A stretch of 34,235 nucleotides of DNA, taken from the NCBI GenBank assembly GCA_900545925.1, contig URAZ01000031.1:1-34235 (forward strand). Reading direction: 5' to 3'. The DNA comes from an uncultured Eubacteriales bacterium. Its GTDB lineage: Bacteria; Bacillota; Clostridia; Oscillospirales; Oscillospiraceae. The position numbers were made by a program, and so were the translations under genes. A model generated the notes under the pieces. It was not told the origin of the DNA. It was given only the letters and a program-made list of their open reading frames with translations, and did no database searches. Positions 22,452 through 29,088 of the stretch are shown piece by piece; the stretch's first letter is position 1, and each line of letters begins with the position of its first letter.

Positions 22452-22479
22452 ATTATATAACAAACATGTTGTATGTCAA
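22452..22479 (-). promoter_or_regulatory. Promoter of the HMGL/transporter/hydro-lyase operon
   Basis: Minus strand perfect TTGACA (22474-22479), 16-bp spacer, perfect TATAAT (22452-22457). Its start point overlaps the FadR-type palindrome. Confidence 0.88.
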
Positions 22480-22844
22480 CTGACCTTTTGCCGATTTTCA
22501 TACCTGTTTTTATTGCATATTCACGAAACCGCAACCGCACCAGACACGCCGTCGGCCTAGTGAAAGGTTAAAAGAAGGAAGAAGTTTGCGCCTCTGATAA
22601 CAAAAACGCCTCAAATTCCGAAGAACTTGAGGCGTCGTGCTGTCCGAGGCTTATCGGCCAACTATTCAACTAAACAAAAAGGTCGTCGCGAACTAGCGAA
22701 GTCCGCGACGACGATGTGTTTTCGCTACACTATAGATGAACCCTCGACTTGTCGAAGTAGCTTCTAGCAATTACAAAATCAAAAACACTTCTGCAAAAAT
22801 TTCTTTACTATACTCTCCAAGCAGCATATAACTTCTCTAGTACA
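22480..22844. other. Non-coding junction with two strong hairpins
   Basis: No gene seen. Two stem-loops stand out: 22606-22614 with 22627-22635 (extended inside by TTC/GAA), and 22682-22690 with 22704-22712 (9 bp, GTCGTCGCG). Neither is followed by a clean T-run. Base composition changes here from GC-rich to AT-rich, so this is the likely left border of the accessory region. Confidence 0.5.
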
Positions 22845-23765
22845 TTATTGCAAGTATTGAATTGCCAGAGCAATTAGTGACAGGCACCGATTAAAAAAAT
22901 AATCATAATGGCGCGGATCCGAAATATCAATTGTGTCTCTCTCATGGTGTCTTATCCTGAAGTTATTTCCTATTTTTCTCAGTGCATAAAACTCCGTTGT
23001 AAACAGCTCGATATATGCTGCTTCTCCACCAGCCATATCAGCAATTATTCTGTCAGCAGAAGTTTTCTTGTCCGATGGGTAATATGTCTTGAGTCGTTCA
23101 AGTGCATCCCACATCTTTTCAACGGCGATCTGACGGTTGCCTGGACGCGGCTCCTTATAGTAGGCTATTGCTTCCTGCAAGAGTTCCCGTGTTCCAAGCT
23201 CTTTGACTCCCACAATCGTTTTTTCTATTTCAGACGTGAGTGGACTATTTTCAACAATACGCTCGATCTGCCAATCATCGTTTAGGCAATAAAGCAGCCC
23301 TGTTTTCTGAAAAATCTCATTGATTTCATCCTTAAATAACATCGCAGTCGCATTGCTGCTGTGAAGTATCAAATGATTATGTCCAAAATATTCATGATAG
23401 GTTCCTGTCGTCACATCATGTATATTGTTGGCAAAGAGCTCAATGAGATCCAGCAATGCAAACTGATCGTATTTATCAGTTGTTTCTTCATCTGCGAAGT
23501 AATCCGTATGTGTCGCAGGCGCAGCAATCTTCCCGTATACATCTCGATACAGTGTAGGAATATCAAATTTTAGGGATCTGTTAAACTTCTCCTCATCAAG
23601 GCCGCAGCAGCCCCGACCGTCGGGACACTGCTCCGGGAACTTCCATGCGAGATTATTGTAATACTTCTCACAGCAATCCAGCAGCAGTGCATACTTGTCA
23701 GTTGAAATGTCGTATGTTCTTTCTATTGGCTTACGCATCCCATTTCGTTCCGTGTAATACACCAT
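22845..23765 (-). CDS. AbiJ-NTD4/HEPN-like abortive-infection protein
   Basis: 306 aa. The N-terminus VYYTERNGMRKPIERTYDISTDKYALLLDCCEKYYNNLAWKFPE...DGRGCCGLD resembles the AbiJ N-terminal domain 4 family. The helical C-terminus ends FRIRHHERDTIDISDPRHYDYFFNRCLSLIALAIQYLQ, a HEPN-like segment of the kind found in abortive-infection ribonucleases. The composition is AT-rich compared with the neighbouring operon, suggesting acquisition. AAAGGTGG precedes the ATG. Stand-alone and divergent from nothing. A phage-defence role through RNA cleavage is inferred from family resemblance recalled by eye; it has not been searched. Confidence 0.7.
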   Translation of the reverse strand: MVYYTERNGMRKPIERTYDISTDKYALLLDCCEKYYNNLAWKFPEQCPDGRGCCGLDEEKFNRSLKFDIPTLYRDVYGKIAAPATHTDYFADEETTDKYDQFALLDLIELFANNIHDVTTGTYHEYFGHNHLILHSSNATAMLFKDEINEIFQKTGLLYCLNDDWQIERIVENSPLTSEIEKTIVGVKELGTRELLQEAIAYYKEPRPGNRQIAVEKMWDALERLKTYYPSDKKTSADRIIADMAGGEAAYIELFTTEFYALRKIGNNFRIRHHERDTIDISDPRHYDYFFNRCLSLIALAIQYLQ

Positions 23766-23864
23766 TTATCCACCTTTCGCCTTGACTTTGACCCTTGTAA
23801 AAAATCATACGCCATAGAATCAATTAATCAGTCGATTCCTATTCGTACCATTTCAATACCAGCA

Positions 23865-25115
23865 TCAATCATAGCAGCCCTCCGGCACTCCGATTCGTTT
23901 ATTGCAAATCTCACGAAACAGCAGCCCACAGGTCAACGCATCGTTTTCTGCGTTATGCAGTGCTGGCGTAAATTTGAAGGTGTTTCGGCATACATTTTCA
24001 AGTGAGTAGCTTTCCAGCTGCCAGATCCGCTTGGACAACTCCAGTGTGTCATAAAGCGGCCGCTTCTTTACAATATTTTCGCTTCCATTGGCAGCCAAGA
24101 ACTTATACTCGAACTGGAGATTATGCGCAACGATTGGTGCTTTCTCACCGATAAAGGCATCCACGGATTGCATGATCTGCTCGATATACGGCGCGTCTGC
24201 AACCATATCCTCTGTGATGTGGTTGATCGCCGCTGCTTCCAGTTTCAGCCCTTTTCGTGGTTTCACATAGCTGGATAGGATTTCGACCGGCTGGAAATGT
24301 TGGAACTTGATAATGGCGATTTGGATGATTTCGTTTTTTACTTCACTCAAGCCGGTCGTTTCCAAATCAATCGCATAGAAGTCGTTGAATTTTGCAAGTG
24401 GCGTTCTGCTTGTGACGTTATTTGTATTCGGATATTCATAATCCAACTTTTTTGGCAACGGCTCCGCATCTGGTTGGACAGTCAGTTCATAGGTTTGAAG
24501 AGATGGTATCATTTCTTCAAACCACTTCTGCGTTTCCCAGAACTCTTGCAGCGCTTTCTGCTTTCCTTGAATTCGCCCCATAAGCGCCTTGGTCAGCCCA
24601 TCTGGAATACTGGCATCGCTGCCTTCTGCCTGAATCGTCCTCCATGTTCCAAGCTGCGGCAGACGAAAGCCCTTTAAATATTCGTCGTACTTTGCTTTGT
24701 TTTGAAGCAGCGCCACAAAGTCCTTATTACAGAGTGCTTCCATCCATTGTTCTAGGAAGCACTTGCAGCGATCCATTTTTTCCTCAATCTGTGCCAGCGA
24801 CCCGAAACAACCATTGTTTACGATTCGGTTGTATTGGTCCGCAAGCTGCTGATAAAGCTGCTGCGCTTCCGGCGAAAATGAGACGCTCTGCGTATCGGCT
24901 TGCTGTGTTTTTGTCGGTGGCTGAATTTTGCTGGTTTTGGAGGACACAGCACTTGTCTCAGAAGTGTTCCGCTTGAGCTTACCCGCAGCATAAAGAATCA
25001 TCATGCCGATCCCAGCCACGCCTGCAAATATGGAAAGCAGTAAGCTGTGCTCAGAAAGCCCGATGCCAAGGAGCAGCAATAAGAAACCAATGACGAGATT
25101 TTTCTTCGCCCGCAT
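23865..25115 (-). CDS. Membrane-anchored DEDDh 3'-5' exonuclease
   Basis: 416 aa. Two N-terminal hydrophobic helices (about residues 6-21 and 25-44) form a membrane anchor, then a helical linker (about 80-215). The DnaQ-like exonuclease domain (from about 245) has Exo I FYAIDLETTG (Asp250, Glu252), Exo II VAHNLQFEYKFL and Exo III ALHNAENDA (His387, Asp392). The Exo II position, normally Asp, is Glu336. The start MRAKKN at 25115 has AGAGGGG upstream. It overlaps 115 bp with the end of the DUF1016-N reading frame. A membrane-tied nuclease in a mobile region suggests defence against incoming DNA or RNA; this is inference. Confidence 0.85.
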   Translation of the reverse strand: MRAKKNLVIGFLLLLLGIGLSEHSLLLSIFAGVAGIGMMILYAAGKLKRNTSETSAVSSKTSKIQPPTKTQQADTQSVSFSPEAQQLYQQLADQYNRIVNNGCFGSLAQIEEKMDRCKCFLEQWMEALCNKDFVALLQNKAKYDEYLKGFRLPQLGTWRTIQAEGSDASIPDGLTKALMGRIQGKQKALQEFWETQKWFEEMIPSLQTYELTVQPDAEPLPKKLDYEYPNTNNVTSRTPLAKFNDFYAIDLETTGLSEVKNEIIQIAIIKFQHFQPVEILSSYVKPRKGLKLEAAAINHITEDMVADAPYIEQIMQSVDAFIGEKAPIVAHNLQFEYKFLAANGSENIVKKRPLYDTLELSKRIWQLESYSLENVCRNTFKFTPALHNAENDALTCGLLFREICNKRIGVPEGCYD

Positions 25116-25651
25116 CGTACAACCCCTCTTTTTCTTTTCGCCACGCAACGCAGTGGTGACTCGAATTGTGCTTGATCGGCTCCGTCCTCGCTTGTGTTTG
25201 TAATATTATAGCATATTTCGTCAGGCTCGTCGATAGGCTTTTCCGCAAATGTGTCGTTCAAAATGATCTCCAAAAGTTTCTTTTTCGATAGTCTTTCAGC
25301 TGCAGCCCTTTGCAGACAGGATATCCGCTGTGCATTTGTCAGTTCTGACTCCATAATGACCACATTCAGCGTCCAGCCGATTTTCATTGCCAGCCGTAGG
25401 AGCGTTTGGTCATTTTCATAAGTCCGGTAAAAATCTCGCATCCGGCGCACATTGCGTGGGGAAAAGCCTGTGTGGTCAGGGAAATTTGCTTGTAAAAACT
25501 CTGCGGCTGCGACCGCTGCTCCCTTCTCCGGGCGCTGGCTAATAGCTTTGCCGATGACATGAATTTCGTCCATTTGCGGAAGATTTTGCGCAAAAATTGC
25601 GGCCAATTCCCGGTACATCGTGCTGTAATCCACAGGTTTTCTGACGTTCAT
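25001..25651 (-). CDS. DUF1016 N-terminal domain (YhcG-like) protein, copy A
   Basis: 216 aa. The N-terminal part (1-160) is a DUF1016-N/YhcG-type helical domain: MNVRKPVDYSTMYRELAAIFAQNLPQMDEIHVIGKAISQRPEKGAAVAAAEFL, then HTGFSPRNVRRMRDFYRTYEN and LAMKIGWTLNVVIMESEL. The C-terminal nuclease domain of full YhcG is missing. The last 38 residues run through the start of the exonuclease gene in another frame and are probably not original. AAAGGAG supports the start at 25651. A diverged, truncated second copy lies 1.1 kb away. In full-length relatives the domain accompanies a PD-(D/E)XK nuclease; here it may be only a DNA- or protein-binding module. Confidence 0.75.
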   Translation of the reverse strand: MNVRKPVDYSTMYRELAAIFAQNLPQMDEIHVIGKAISQRPEKGAAVAAAEFLQANFPDHTGFSPRNVRRMRDFYRTYENDQTLLRLAMKIGWTLNVVIMESELTNAQRISCLQRAAAERLSKKKLLEIILNDTFAEKPIDEPDEICYNITNTSEDGADQAQFESPLRCVAKRKRGVVRCGRRKISSLVSYCCSLASGFLSTAYCFPYLQAWLGSA

Positions 25652-25710
25652 GCCTTCTCCTTTCCGCGCTGGTGCGCATTGGATATTCTGTTGTTTCACC
25701 GAATAATACT
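25393..25710. repeat. Diverged direct repeat, copy A
   Basis: About 318 bp that aligns with 26492-26810 at roughly 80-85% by eye, including the DUF1016-N coding part and about 60 bp of its upstream region. The spacing between copies is about 1.1 kb and both have the same orientation. Confidence 0.75.
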
Positions 25711-25757
25711 GTTTTGCGTGCTTCAACTCGGCTTTTTCACAAGATTTGAACGGTGAG

Positions 25758-25790
25758 AATGAAGTGCGCTTCGTGGAAGCGTGCTTCATT
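25758..25790. promoter_or_regulatory. 33-bp imperfect palindrome, candidate operator
   Basis: AATGAAG at 25758 and CTTCATT at its end are perfect outer arms; the interior has alternating GAAG/CTTC blocks. It lies between the divergent DUF1016-N and XRE genes, so it could be the operator of either or both. Confidence 0.5.
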
Positions 25791-25802
25791 TCGACATAAA
25801 AT

Positions 25803-25833
25803 CTCCATAGTTGATCTATTATAAACTATGGAG
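25803..25833 (+). promoter_or_regulatory. Hairpin covering the XRE gene ribosome site
   Basis: A perfect 10-bp inverted repeat, CTCCATAGTT (25803-25812) and AACTATGGAG (25824-25833). The right arm contains most of the GGAGG ribosome binding site for the gene at 25843. TATTAT/TATAAA boxes sit in the loop. Either an operator for the XRE protein or, if transcribed, a structure hiding the ribosome site. Confidence 0.6.
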
Positions 25834-25842
25834 GTCTTCAGA

Positions 25843-26109
25843 ATGAAACCATACCCGGCGCTGCTCGCAGAGCTTCTTTCCGAAGAATTGTCTTCTCTGC
25901 GGCAGCAGAAGGCATTGACTCAGGAGGCCATGGCGGAGCAGCTTCGTATTTCCAGCCGCGCATACAGTGATTTGGAGCGCGGGAGATATGCCGCCTCCGC
26001 CCCGACCTTGCTGTTTCTCTTTTCCATGCTGGATGCGGAGGCGCAGGGCGCTCTGGTTCAACAGTTTATGGATCGTGTTCAAGCACTGGAGGGGACGGAT
26101 GCAGCATGA
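25843..26109 (+). CDS. XRE-family helix-turn-helix regulator
   Basis: 88 aa single-domain Cro/C1-type DNA-binding protein. The helix-turn-helix is SSLRQQKALTQEAMAEQLRISSRAYSDLERGRYAASAPTLLFLF (about residues 16-60). The start MKPYPALL at 25843 is preferred over the upstream ATG at 25828 because TGGAGG lies 8 bp before it. The stop overlaps the start of a Spo0A-C-like gene (ATGA), so the two form a coupled pair. It probably represses its own promoter via the adjacent palindromes. Confidence 0.88.
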   Translation: MKPYPALLAELLSEELSSLRQQKALTQEAMAEQLRISSRAYSDLERGRYAASAPTLLFLFSMLDAEAQGALVQQFMDRVQALEGTDAA

Positions 26110-26450
26110 ACGCCGTAACAGACATTGTCGAAGTATATGATCTGTTGTACCGACTCGGTTTCTCTGCAACCAACACTGCATTTTTCCATCTTTCCTACTC
26201 GGTCTATCTCGCCTCACTCAATCCGCATTGGCTGGTAAAGCCATCGCAGCGGCTATATCCTGAAGTAGCAGACCAATACAACACCAATCCGCTTCAAGTT
26301 GTCCGAAACATTGACGGGTTTGCCTGTGATTCATGGCGTAAAAACGCCGTTCTCCTGCGCAGCTTTACTTGCCGTCCGCTGACGACCGCCCCATCCTCTG
26401 CGCAGTTCTTGCGGATTCTTACACACTATCTTCGGAGCGGAACAGTATAG
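26106..26450 (+). CDS. Stand-alone Spo0A C-terminal (DNA-binding) domain protein
   Basis: 114 aa. It resembles the sigma-A-contacting, DNA-binding effector domain of the sporulation regulator Spo0A without a receiver domain. Visible matches to the Spo0A-C pattern are DLLYRLGFSATNTAFFHLSYSVYLAS at the start, LYPEVADQYNTNPLQVVRNIDGFACDSW (the recognition region LYPxIAxxYNTTxxxVERAIRHAIExxW) and PSSAQFLRILTHYLR at the end. The ATG overlaps the XRE stop. Such phosphorylation-independent Spo0A-C proteins occur in clostridial mobile elements. It may bind Spo0A boxes and interfere with, or borrow, the host sporulation programme; this is inference. Confidence 0.8.
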   Translation: MNAVTDIVEVYDLLYRLGFSATNTAFFHLSYSVYLASLNPHWLVKPSQRLYPEVADQYNTNPLQVVRNIDGFACDSWRKNAVLLRSFTCRPLTTAPSSAQFLRILTHYLRSGTV

Positions 26451-26483
26451 CGCATGCTTTTACGGAATATACAGCACATCTAA

Positions 26484-26750
26484 CTACTTCTGCCGTAAGA
26501 GTTTTTGGCCATTTTCATAAGTCTTGTAAAAATCGCGCATCCGGCGCACGTTGCGCGGGGAAAAGCCTGTGCGGTCAGGAAAATTAGCCTGCAAAAATTC
26601 TGCCGCTGCGACCGCTGCACCTTTCTCCGGACGCTGGCTGATAGTCTTGCCGATGGCGTAGATTTCGTCCATCTGCGGAAGCTTTCGGGCGAGAATTTCC
26701 GTAAGTTCGCGGTACATGGCGCTGTAATCAGCAGGTTTTCTGACGTTCAT
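26484..26750 (-). pseudogene. Truncated DUF1016-N copy B
   Basis: 88 aa. The start matches copy A nearly residue for residue (MNVRKPADYSAMYRELTEILARKLPQMDEIYAIGKTISQRPEKGAAVAAAEFLQANFPDRTGFSPRNVRRMRDFYKTYENGQKLLR). It then stops after QK, exactly where similarity to copy A ends. It lacks the second half of the domain (IGWTxNVVIxE...). It has an intact AAAGGAG site and could still be expressed as a short protein. The breakpoint suggests a recombination or insertion event at the 3' end. Confidence 0.75.
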
Positions 26751-26810
26751 GGCTTCTCCTTTCCGCGCCGCTGCGCATCATATATTTCGTCGTTTTGCGA
26801 ATAGCCTGCT
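26492..26810. repeat. Diverged direct repeat, copy B
   Basis: Partner of 25393-25710 in the same orientation. It starts right after the codon where the copy B reading frame diverges, and extends past the start codon into the upstream region. Confidence 0.75.
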
Positions 26811-26825
26811 ACAATATTTTGTGGT

Positions 26826-26870
26826 ATGATTGCTTCGTTCGTTTGATTCTTGCGAAGGGAGAGCAATCAT
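26826..26870 (+). promoter_or_regulatory. Hairpin covering ribosome site and start of 26869 gene
   Basis: ATGATTGCT (26826-26834) and AGCAATCAT (26862-26870) form a perfect 9-bp stem, helped by CTTCG/CGAAG inside. The right arm includes the first two bases of the ATG at 26869, and the enclosed loop carries the GGGAG ribosome site. A TACAAT -10 box is at 26810-26815. Confidence 0.55.
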
Positions 26871-27138
26871 GCAGTACACCGATAACGAAGCCGCCTTGAT
26901 AGGCGGCCTGATCTCAACCTACTTCTTTCAGCCTGCCGTATCTGCGTCTTTGAAAGACGCTTACCGCCGCGTCTTGGAGCATCTGCACCAGAATGCGCTC
27001 ACTTCCTCTGATTTGCAACAGATCCGAAAAGCTGTAAATTTTCTGATGCCCATATGCCAGGCAAACCGGCAGACACAACGGGAACTTATGGGTATCAACG
27101 CACGGACAACGGCACTGCTGAATACATCACACCGATAA
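26869..27138 (+). CDS. Small helical hypothetical protein
   Basis: 89 aa, family not recognised. Sequence MQYTDNEAALIGGLISTYFFQPAVSASLKDAYRRVLEHLHQNALTSSDLQQIRKAVNFLM... is all-helical with a hydrophobic first helix and basic C-terminus; no clear membrane segment or zinc site. Start at 26869 has GAAGGGAGAG upstream. It is divergent from DUF1016-N copy B, mirroring the XRE gene being divergent from copy A. That parallel suggests the two loci descend from one duplicated small-gene cassette. Confidence 0.65.
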   Translation: MQYTDNEAALIGGLISTYFFQPAVSASLKDAYRRVLEHLHQNALTSSDLQQIRKAVNFLMPICQANRQTQRELMGINARTTALLNTSHR

Positions 27139-27152
27139 TCTCACATATTTTG

Positions 27153-27200
27153 CAGGGCAAAGAAAAACACGGTTCAGTGACCGTGCTTCTCTTTGCCCTG
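27153..27200. terminator. Bidirectional terminator
   Basis: A long interrupted stem: CAGGGCAAAG (27153-27162) with CTTTGCCCTG (27191-27200), and CACGGT with ACCGTG inside. Lies between the convergent small gene and rhuM; usable in both directions. Confidence 0.8.
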
Positions 27201-27208
27201 TTTTATGC

Positions 27209-28222
27209 TCAATGCGCTTGTTCTTCGATCCGTTCCAACTGCTCCACGCTGTCCAAAAAGCTCTGCTCAACCGGCGACAGCCGCAAGTCCTGCTGCTTTT
27301 TGTATTTATCGTATTCAGCATGGGCTTTCTGTAATGCCTGCTGGTTCGACACATGCCCGCTGGTTATTAAAATCTCTCTGCGAGTCATTTTCAGGTAATC
27401 GTCTATGGTTTCCAGCCAATCCTTCATATACATCGGCTCATGATTTAATGCGCGGACTTCTGCAATGTCCAGATATGCAGTTACGATTTTGTTGAGCGCG
27501 TCCAGTTCTGGCTGACTGAGATAGTTTTTTGCCACCTCAACGTCTGCACGATGGATCTGTTCTCCACGCCACGAGGTCAGTCCCATATGTTCCTTTTCTG
27601 CATCCGCTCTTTGGTAGATAACCTCTGCCGCTGTATGCTGGTGTGCTGCCCAATGCATTTTGTTTTGAACCTGCTTGAAAAACAAAACGGTACTTTCGGC
27701 CTTGGGGTCATAATCAATGCTGGTCGCATAAATCTCCAATACCTTTCGCCAGAATACCTTTTCAGAAGATCGGATATCCCGGATTCTGGAAAGCAGCTCA
27801 TCAAAGTAGTTGCCGCCGCCGAGATTTTTCAAGCGGTCATCATCCAGCACAAAGCCTTTTTTCATGAACTCCTTGAGGATCGCGGTCGCCCACATGCGGA
27901 ACTGGACACCTCGCTGGGATTTCACACGGTATCCAACCGATATGATAACGTCCAGATTGTAGTATTCAATCTGCCGTTCCACCTGCCGCTCGCCTTCCAT
28001 CTGAACTGTTGCAAATTTTGCAACAGTTGCAGTTTTGTCCAATTCGCCTTCTTTGTAAATATTACCGATGTGGCGCGAAATTGTGGACTTATTTCTTTGA
28101 AACAGGTCCGCCATCTGGTCGATTGAAAGCCAGACCGTATCTCGGTCAAACGTAGCTTCGATTTTCGTCAAGCCGTCCTCTGTCGTGTATAAAATCAGGC
28201 TGGAATTTGTGGCACGTTCCAT
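27209..28222 (-). CDS. rhuM: RhuM-family protein
   Basis: 337 aa. RhuM (first named in Salmonella pathogenicity island 3) is common in mobile and restriction-modification-linked islands, and its biochemical role is not settled. The N-terminal helix-turn-helix-like part is diagnostic: WLSIDQMADLFQRNKSTISRHIGNIYKEGELDK, then YNLDVIISVGYRVKSQRGVQFRMWATAILKEF. The C-terminal half (about 190-330) has the Fic-like/DUF-type region AESTVLFFKQVQNKMHWAAHQHTAAEVIYQRADAEKEHMGLTSWRG typical of the family. GGAGGG precedes the ATG. No restriction-modification genes adjoin it here, so its presence as a solitary gene is noted. Confidence 0.93.
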   Translation of the reverse strand: MERATNSSLILYTTEDGLTKIEATFDRDTVWLSIDQMADLFQRNKSTISRHIGNIYKEGELDKTATVAKFATVQMEGERQVERQIEYYNLDVIISVGYRVKSQRGVQFRMWATAILKEFMKKGFVLDDDRLKNLGGGNYFDELLSRIRDIRSSEKVFWRKVLEIYATSIDYDPKAESTVLFFKQVQNKMHWAAHQHTAAEVIYQRADAEKEHMGLTSWRGEQIHRADVEVAKNYLSQPELDALNKIVTAYLDIAEVRALNHEPMYMKDWLETIDDYLKMTRREILITSGHVSNQQALQKAHAEYDKYKKQQDLRLSPVEQSFLDSVEQLERIEEQAH

Positions 28223-28338
28223 GCTGCAAGCCCTCCGTTTCGTTTGTTTTCATTATAAATGCAGACAAGCTGGTATGCAAGCAAAATACTTACGGCATCT
28301 ATGTGCTGCCTTGTGTTCTCATGTAATCATTTTTTCTT

Positions 28339-29088
28339 TTATAGCACCCGCACCAACTGCTCGTAGAGCAGAACATGCTTTTCATCAATGATCCGGTTGT
28401 CGTGGCAGTGCCCGAATAACCAATAGTGGAATTGGCTGTGGTTGCGGATTTCTTCTAAGAAGTCTGTCAGCTTGTCCGACTTGAAGCTGGGGTTGATTTT
28501 CTGCTGAATTGCTGCCGGTGCGCAGTGTGTGATGATGTAATCGGTCTTCCAGTCCAGTCGTTCCAACGTCTGCTGGGCTTCGGCATATTCCTTGCCGGAC
28601 GGCAATTCTTCCAGCCACCACGAAATATGGTTGATGCGGAACTGTCCACGATTGCGGCGCATGGAATCGTATCGCTCATAAAAATCCGGGCTGTCCATAT
28701 CCAGAATGCCGTCTGCAATGTCGTGGCTCTGTGCGCCGCCCATTGTGAAGAACGTGCGGCCTTGCAGCTCGAACGCTTGACCGCGCATCAGGTGAATGAC
28801 GTGCGGGCGAATTCTATGCACCTTTCCGTCGTGCCATTCCTCCACGGGATATTCGTTCAGCGCATCGAAGTTTTCATGATTGCCGTCCAGGAACAAGACA
28901 GTGAACGGCAAGGCTTCCAGTCGGTCGAGCTGAGGATCGTCGCTCTTATCGCCATGCCAAACAAGCCCTGCATCGCCGCAGACGATCATGTAGTCATCCT
29001 TCGTCATCTCGGCTTGCTCTGGGAAATACCGCGGCTGGAATCGAAGAGTGTTTCCGTGAAGATCGCCGGTTGCATATATCATTTTCAT
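28339..29088 (-). CDS. Metallophosphoesterase
   Basis: 249 aa calcineurin-like phosphoesterase. Metal-binding motifs in order: ATGDLHGN (Asp8, His10), VCGDAGLVW, FLDGNHEN, THCAP and FGHCHDN, all canonical. Relatives hydrolyse nucleotides or phosphodiesters, or act as kinase-antagonising phosphatases. The start overlaps the upstream recombinase stop by 4 bp (ATGA), so it is translationally coupled to the recombinase operon, as a cargo gene or module partner. No signal peptide, so cytoplasmic. Confidence 0.93.
   Translation of the reverse strand: MKMIYATGDLHGNTLRFQPRYFPEQAEMTKDDYMIVCGDAGLVWHGDKSDDPQLDRLEALPFTVLFLDGNHENFDALNEYPVEEWHDGKVHRIRPHVIHLMRGQAFELQGRTFFTMGGAQSHDIADGILDMDSPDFYERYDSMRRNRGQFRINHISWWLEELPSGKEYAEAQQTLERLDWKTDYIITHCAPAAIQQKINPSFKSDKLTDFLEEIRNHSQFHYWLFGHCHDNRIIDEKHVLLYEQLVRVL

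Noticed and set aside
25393..26810. CRISPR array
   Set aside because: Only two long diverged repeats with genes between them; no short regular repeats or cas genes anywhere in the window.
27209..28222. Restriction-modification locus around rhuM
   Set aside because: RhuM often sits in type I R-M loci, but no hsdR, hsdM or hsdS frame is present here.
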